Notes under the pieces: model-generated
What the model saw: only the letters and a program-made list of their open reading frames with translations
The model's database searches: none
Told to the model about the DNA's origin: nothing
Assembly: GCF_016798245.1 (NCBI RefSeq)
Contig: NZ_JAEUZA010000002.1
Coordinates: forward strand, 434,001-498,000
Direction of reading: 5' to 3'
Origin: Alkalicoccobacillus gibsonii
Lineage (GTDB): Bacteria > Bacillota > Bacilli > Bacillales > Bacillaceae_D
Length of the DNA stretch: 64,000 nucleotides
Shown here: positions 61,709 through 64,000 of the stretch, piece by piece
Position numbering within the stretch: the stretch's first letter is position 1
How the letters are laid out: each line of letters starts with the position of its first letter
Translations under genes and position numbers: made by a program

Positions 61709-62779
61709 ATGTTTGATCGTTTGCAGTCTTTAGAGGACAGATATGATCGGTTAAATGAATTATTAAGTGATCCAGATATTATTAGTGATACAAAGCGTCT
61801 ACGCGAGTACTCCAAGGAGCAGTCTGGGCTTGAGGATACAGTTCAAGCGTACCGTGAATACAAGGATGTGTCGGAGCAGTTAAAAGATGCGAAGGCGATG
61901 ATTGAAGAGAAGCTGGATGATGAGATGTACGCGATGGTGAAAGAGGAAATCTCCGAGCTTTCGTCTCAATCTCAGGAACTCGAGGAACGTCTGCGTATTT
62001 TACTTCTGCCTAAGGATCCGAATGATGATAAAAACGTTATCGTCGAGATTCGTGGTGCAGCCGGTGGAGACGAAGCACAGCTGTTTGCGGGGGACCTGTA
62101 TAAAATGTACCACCGCTTCGCAGAGGCACAAGGCTGGAAGATTGAAGTGATGGAAGCGACAACGACAGAGCTTGGTGGATACAAGGAGATCATTTTCATG
62201 GTGAATGGAAATGGTGCGTATTCTAAGCTTAAGTATGAAAACGGAGCACACCGTGTGCAGCGTGTTCCTTCTACAGAGTCTGGCGGTCGTATTCATACAT
62301 CTACAGCAACGGTTGCTGTTCTTCCTGAGGCGGAAGAGGTTGAGGTTGAAATTCATGAGAAGGATATTCGTGTGGATACATTCGCTTCGAGTGGCCCGGG
62401 TGGACAAAGTGTAAATACAACGATGTCAGCGGTTCGTTTAACTCACTTGCCAACGAGTACTGTGGTTTCTATGCAGGATGAGAAATCTCAGATTAAAAAC
62501 AAGGAAAAAGCGATGAAAATCCTACGTGCGCGTGTATTTGATAAGATCAATCGTGAAATCCAAGCTGAATATGATGAAACGCGTAAAACAGCAGTTGGTA
62601 CAGGAGATCGTTCTGAGCGGATCCGTACGTACAATTTCCCACAAAGCCGGGTAACAGATCACCGTATTGGCTTGACGTTGCAAAAGCTGGAGCAAATTTT
62701 GCAAGGGAAGCTGGATGAAATTATTGATCAACTGATTATGGAAGAACAATCTGAGCTTATGCAGCGGGCAGAAGATTAA
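61709..62779 (+). CDS. prfA: Peptide chain release factor 1
   Basis: A 356-residue release factor recognising UAA and UAG. The GGQ catalytic motif is in [10 protein letters not shown] with Gln233, which would be methylated by PrmC; the codon-reading P-x-T motif is in [14 protein letters not shown] near residue 187. The N-terminal coiled-coil domain spans about 1-100. TATGAGGTG precedes the ATG. The prmC gene starts 1 bp after the stop, a tightly coupled pair. Confidence 0.97.
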   Translation: MFDRLQSLEDRYDRLNELLSDPDIISDTKRLREYSKEQSGLEDTVQAYREYKDVSEQLKDAKAMIEEKLDDEMYAMVKEEISELSSQSQELEERLRILLLPKDPNDDKNVIVEIRGAAGGDEAQLFAGDLYKMYHRFAEAQGWKIEVMEATTTELGGYKEIIFMVNGNGAYSKLKYENGAHRVQRVPSTESGGRIHTSTATVAVLPEAEEVEVEIHEKDIRVDTFASSGPGGQSVNTTMSAVRLTHLPTSTVVSMQDEKSQIKNKEKAMKILRARVFDKINREIQAEYDETRKTAVGTGDRSERIRTYNFPQSRVTDHRIGLTLQKLEQILQGKLDEIIDQLIMEEQSELMQRAED

Positions 62780-62780
62780 G

Positions 62781-63656
62781 ATGAGCCAAACCATACATGA
62801 AGCCCTCCGTTGGGCTTCTTCTTTTTTGGAGGAGAGAGACGTGGAGACAATGGCTGGTGAATGGCTGCTCCGCCATCACCTAGGTGTTGATCGTGCAGGT
62901 TTATTTGCGAGATTCCACGACGTGCTGCCAGATGACCTGTTTCACGCGTATCAACAGGATGTCCACATGCTTGGAAAAGGCCACCCGGTTCAACATTTAA
63001 TCGGACATGAAGAATTTTATGGTCGCCCGTTTCAGGTATCGAGTGATGTATTGATTCCAAGACCGGAAACAGAGGAACTCATCATCGCAGTACTTGAACG
63101 GAGAAAAGCTGTGTTTCCGGATGCTACTACACTTGATGCAGTTGATGTTGGAACGGGCAGTGGCATTATTGCGACTACACTAACGCTTGAAGACAGATCA
63201 CTAAACCTTACAGCCGTCGATATCTCGGAAAAAGCGCTGGCTATGGCGAAGAAAAACGCAGCTACGCATGGGGCAAAGATCAGCTTTTACCAAGGGGATC
63301 TATTAGAGCCTTTTATTCAAACAGGCCAAACGTTTGATATCATCGTATCCAACCCGCCGTATATCCCTGAATCAGACCGGCTGACACTTGCTGTTCACGT
63401 GCGGGAGCATGAGCCGGAGCTTGCATTATTTGCAGGCACTGATGGTCTTGATTGCTACCGGAAGCTAACGCAGCAATTAAAAAAGGTTGCTAAGCCACAG
63501 GCTCTAGTTGCATTTGAAGTGGGAGCAGGGCAGGGCGAAGCAGTGAGACAGATGCTACAAGCAGCTTTTCCACGTACAACAACTGAGGTGCGTTTCGATA
63601 TTAATAAGAAGGATCGGATCGTTCTAGCATACGGAGATTTTGTCGAAGAGTTATAG
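62781..63656 (+). CDS. prmC: Release factor glutamine methyltransferase
   Basis: A 291-residue S-adenosylmethionine-dependent methyltransferase that methylates the GGQ glutamine of release factors. An N-terminal helical domain (about 1-80) precedes the fold with motif I DVGTGSGIIATTL near residue 117 and the substrate-binding SNPPYIPESD near 190. It is encoded directly after its substrate gene prfA. The N-terminal coding DNA contains a hairpin-like CCCTCCGTTGGGC, with no clear meaning. Confidence 0.95.
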   Translation: MSQTIHEALRWASSFLEERDVETMAGEWLLRHHLGVDRAGLFARFHDVLPDDLFHAYQQDVHMLGKGHPVQHLIGHEEFYGRPFQVSSDVLIPRPETEELIIAVLERRKAVFPDATTLDAVDVGTGSGIIATTLTLEDRSLNLTAVDISEKALAMAKKNAATHGAKISFYQGDLLEPFIQTGQTFDIIVSNPPYIPESDRLTLAVHVREHEPELALFAGTDGLDCYRKLTQQLKKVAKPQALVAFEVGAGQGEAVRQMLQAAFPRTTTEVRFDINKKDRIVLAYGDFVEEL

Positions 63657-63697
63657 GTTTAGAGCCGGACTATCCCGACCACAATAGGGAGGAAGGG

Positions 63698-64000
63698 ATG
63701 GTGCTGGTCATGAAACCACAAGCTATTATTTATCTATTATTCTCTTTTTTCGTGTTAATCATAAGCTGGGAAGACCAAGGAAACCAAGCAGTTGCTGCGT
63801 TTCATCAAGAAGTGAGTCAAGAGGATGCCATTCGTTTGCGTATCCTTGCAAATAGCGATTCTGTAGCAGATCAAAAGTTAAAGCGTGACATTCGTGATCA
63901 GGTGAATGCCTCCATCACTGAATGGGTAACGGGAATTGAATCAAAGCAGGAAGCAATGGAACTGATTGAATCAAAGCTCTCTGAAGTGGAAGCGATTGTG
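63698..64000 (+). CDS. spoIIR: Stage II sporulation protein R (partial, 5' end)
   Basis: The first 101 codons of a gene cut by the window end. A hydrophobic signal segment (about residues 8-23) is followed by the conserved DAIRLRILANSDSVADQKLKR region in pieces (IRLRILANSDS near residue 44), which is characteristic of SpoIIR, the forespore-secreted signal that triggers SpoIIGA to process pro-sigma-E. ATG 63698 lies 5 bp after AGGGAGG; ATG 63710 is the alternative. It follows prmC as in B. subtilis (prfA-prmC-spoIIR). Confidence 0.93.
   Translation, partial: MVLVMKPQAIIYLLFSFFVLIISWEDQGNQAVAAFHQEVSQEDAIRLRILANSDSVADQKLKRDIRDQVNASITEWVTGIESKQEAMELIESKLSEVEAIV

Overview
The window looks like a chromosomal segment of an endospore-forming member of the Bacillaceae, probably an alkaliphile or a relative of one. 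This rests on three observations: strong Bacillus-type ribosome binding sites; gene order matching the Bacillus subtilis ywd-ywf-ywh-ywi-ywj-rho-prfA region (ung, ywdI, ywdK, gerQ, cwlJ, hemQ, pta, lipL, ywfO, ywgA, ywhD, pbpG, speE, ywiB-argS, rpoE, pyrG, ywjG, spo0F, fba, tal, murA2, glpX, rho, rpmE, tdk, prfA, prmC, spoIIR); and sporulation genes (cotF-like, gerQ, cwlJ, spo0F, spoIIR). The very acidic LPXTA-type surface protein with its own class D sortase fits an alkaliphile. I saw no rRNA, tRNA, insertion sequence, prophage or CRISPR array.

Layout. 1-4.5 kb: a YjiH-type membrane protein, ung, an AbrB-family membrane protein, a CotF-like coat protein. 4.7-8.1 kb: a nitrogen module (TnrA-like box, ammonium transporter, GlnD-like DUF294 nucleotidyltransferase, DEDDh exonuclease, shortened GlnR-like regulator). 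8.2-14.3 kb: a proline utilisation cluster (proline dehydrogenase, glutamate-semialdehyde dehydrogenase, PutP, PucR/PutR-type activator). 14.3-16.4 kb: GNAT, DUF423, gerQ-cwlJ. 16.5-20.8 kb: a five-gene ABC transporter operon with an YtrA-type GntR regulator and a matching operator. 20.8-22 kb: a small leader ORF and a second YidC. 22.4-31.2 kb: hemQ, pta, lipL, a dicarboxylate symporter, ywfO-ywgA, a tautomerase, a sortase with its substrate. 31.4-42.4 kb: ywhD, pepF, pbpG, speE, ybaK, csbD-like, ywiB-argS, a cardiolipin-synthase-like gene. 42.4-55 kb: tetR, rpoE, pyrG, a NERD protein, DUF2529, spo0F, fba, tal, murA2, glpX, rho, type-B L31, tdk. 55-64 kb: a CoA-disulfide-reductase-like flavoprotein, glcT-ptsG, three tandem membrane paralogues, prfA-prmC-spoIIR (cut by the window end).

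Regulation visible in the sequence: a RAT/terminator switch before ptsG, a pyrG leader with a GGG start and a C-tract terminator (reiterative-transcription attenuation), a TnrA-like box at about -49 before amt, a YtrA-like operator, a perfect 9-bp inverted repeat over the putR -10 region, and cre-like sites before pta and rho.

Two things stand out. (1) Five gene-free arrays (3.2-3.8, 22.0-22.4, 37.9-38.1, 45.6-45.8 and 59.6-60.4 kb) belong to four unrelated sequence families. Three families keep a strict alternating 20/21-bp (41-bp) unit spacing with no visible indels. The fourth averages 20.5 bp and forms three 246-bp (12-unit) higher-order repeats. All five have the purine-rich strand on the + strand whatever the direction of the flanking genes. 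(2) An 89-codon ORF directly upstream of the second yidC ends in an acidic DDEAPS tail. The DNA for its last codons can pair with the yidC ribosome binding site, which is the architecture of the B. subtilis MifM-YidC2 translation-arrest sensor, although the sequence is otherwise different.
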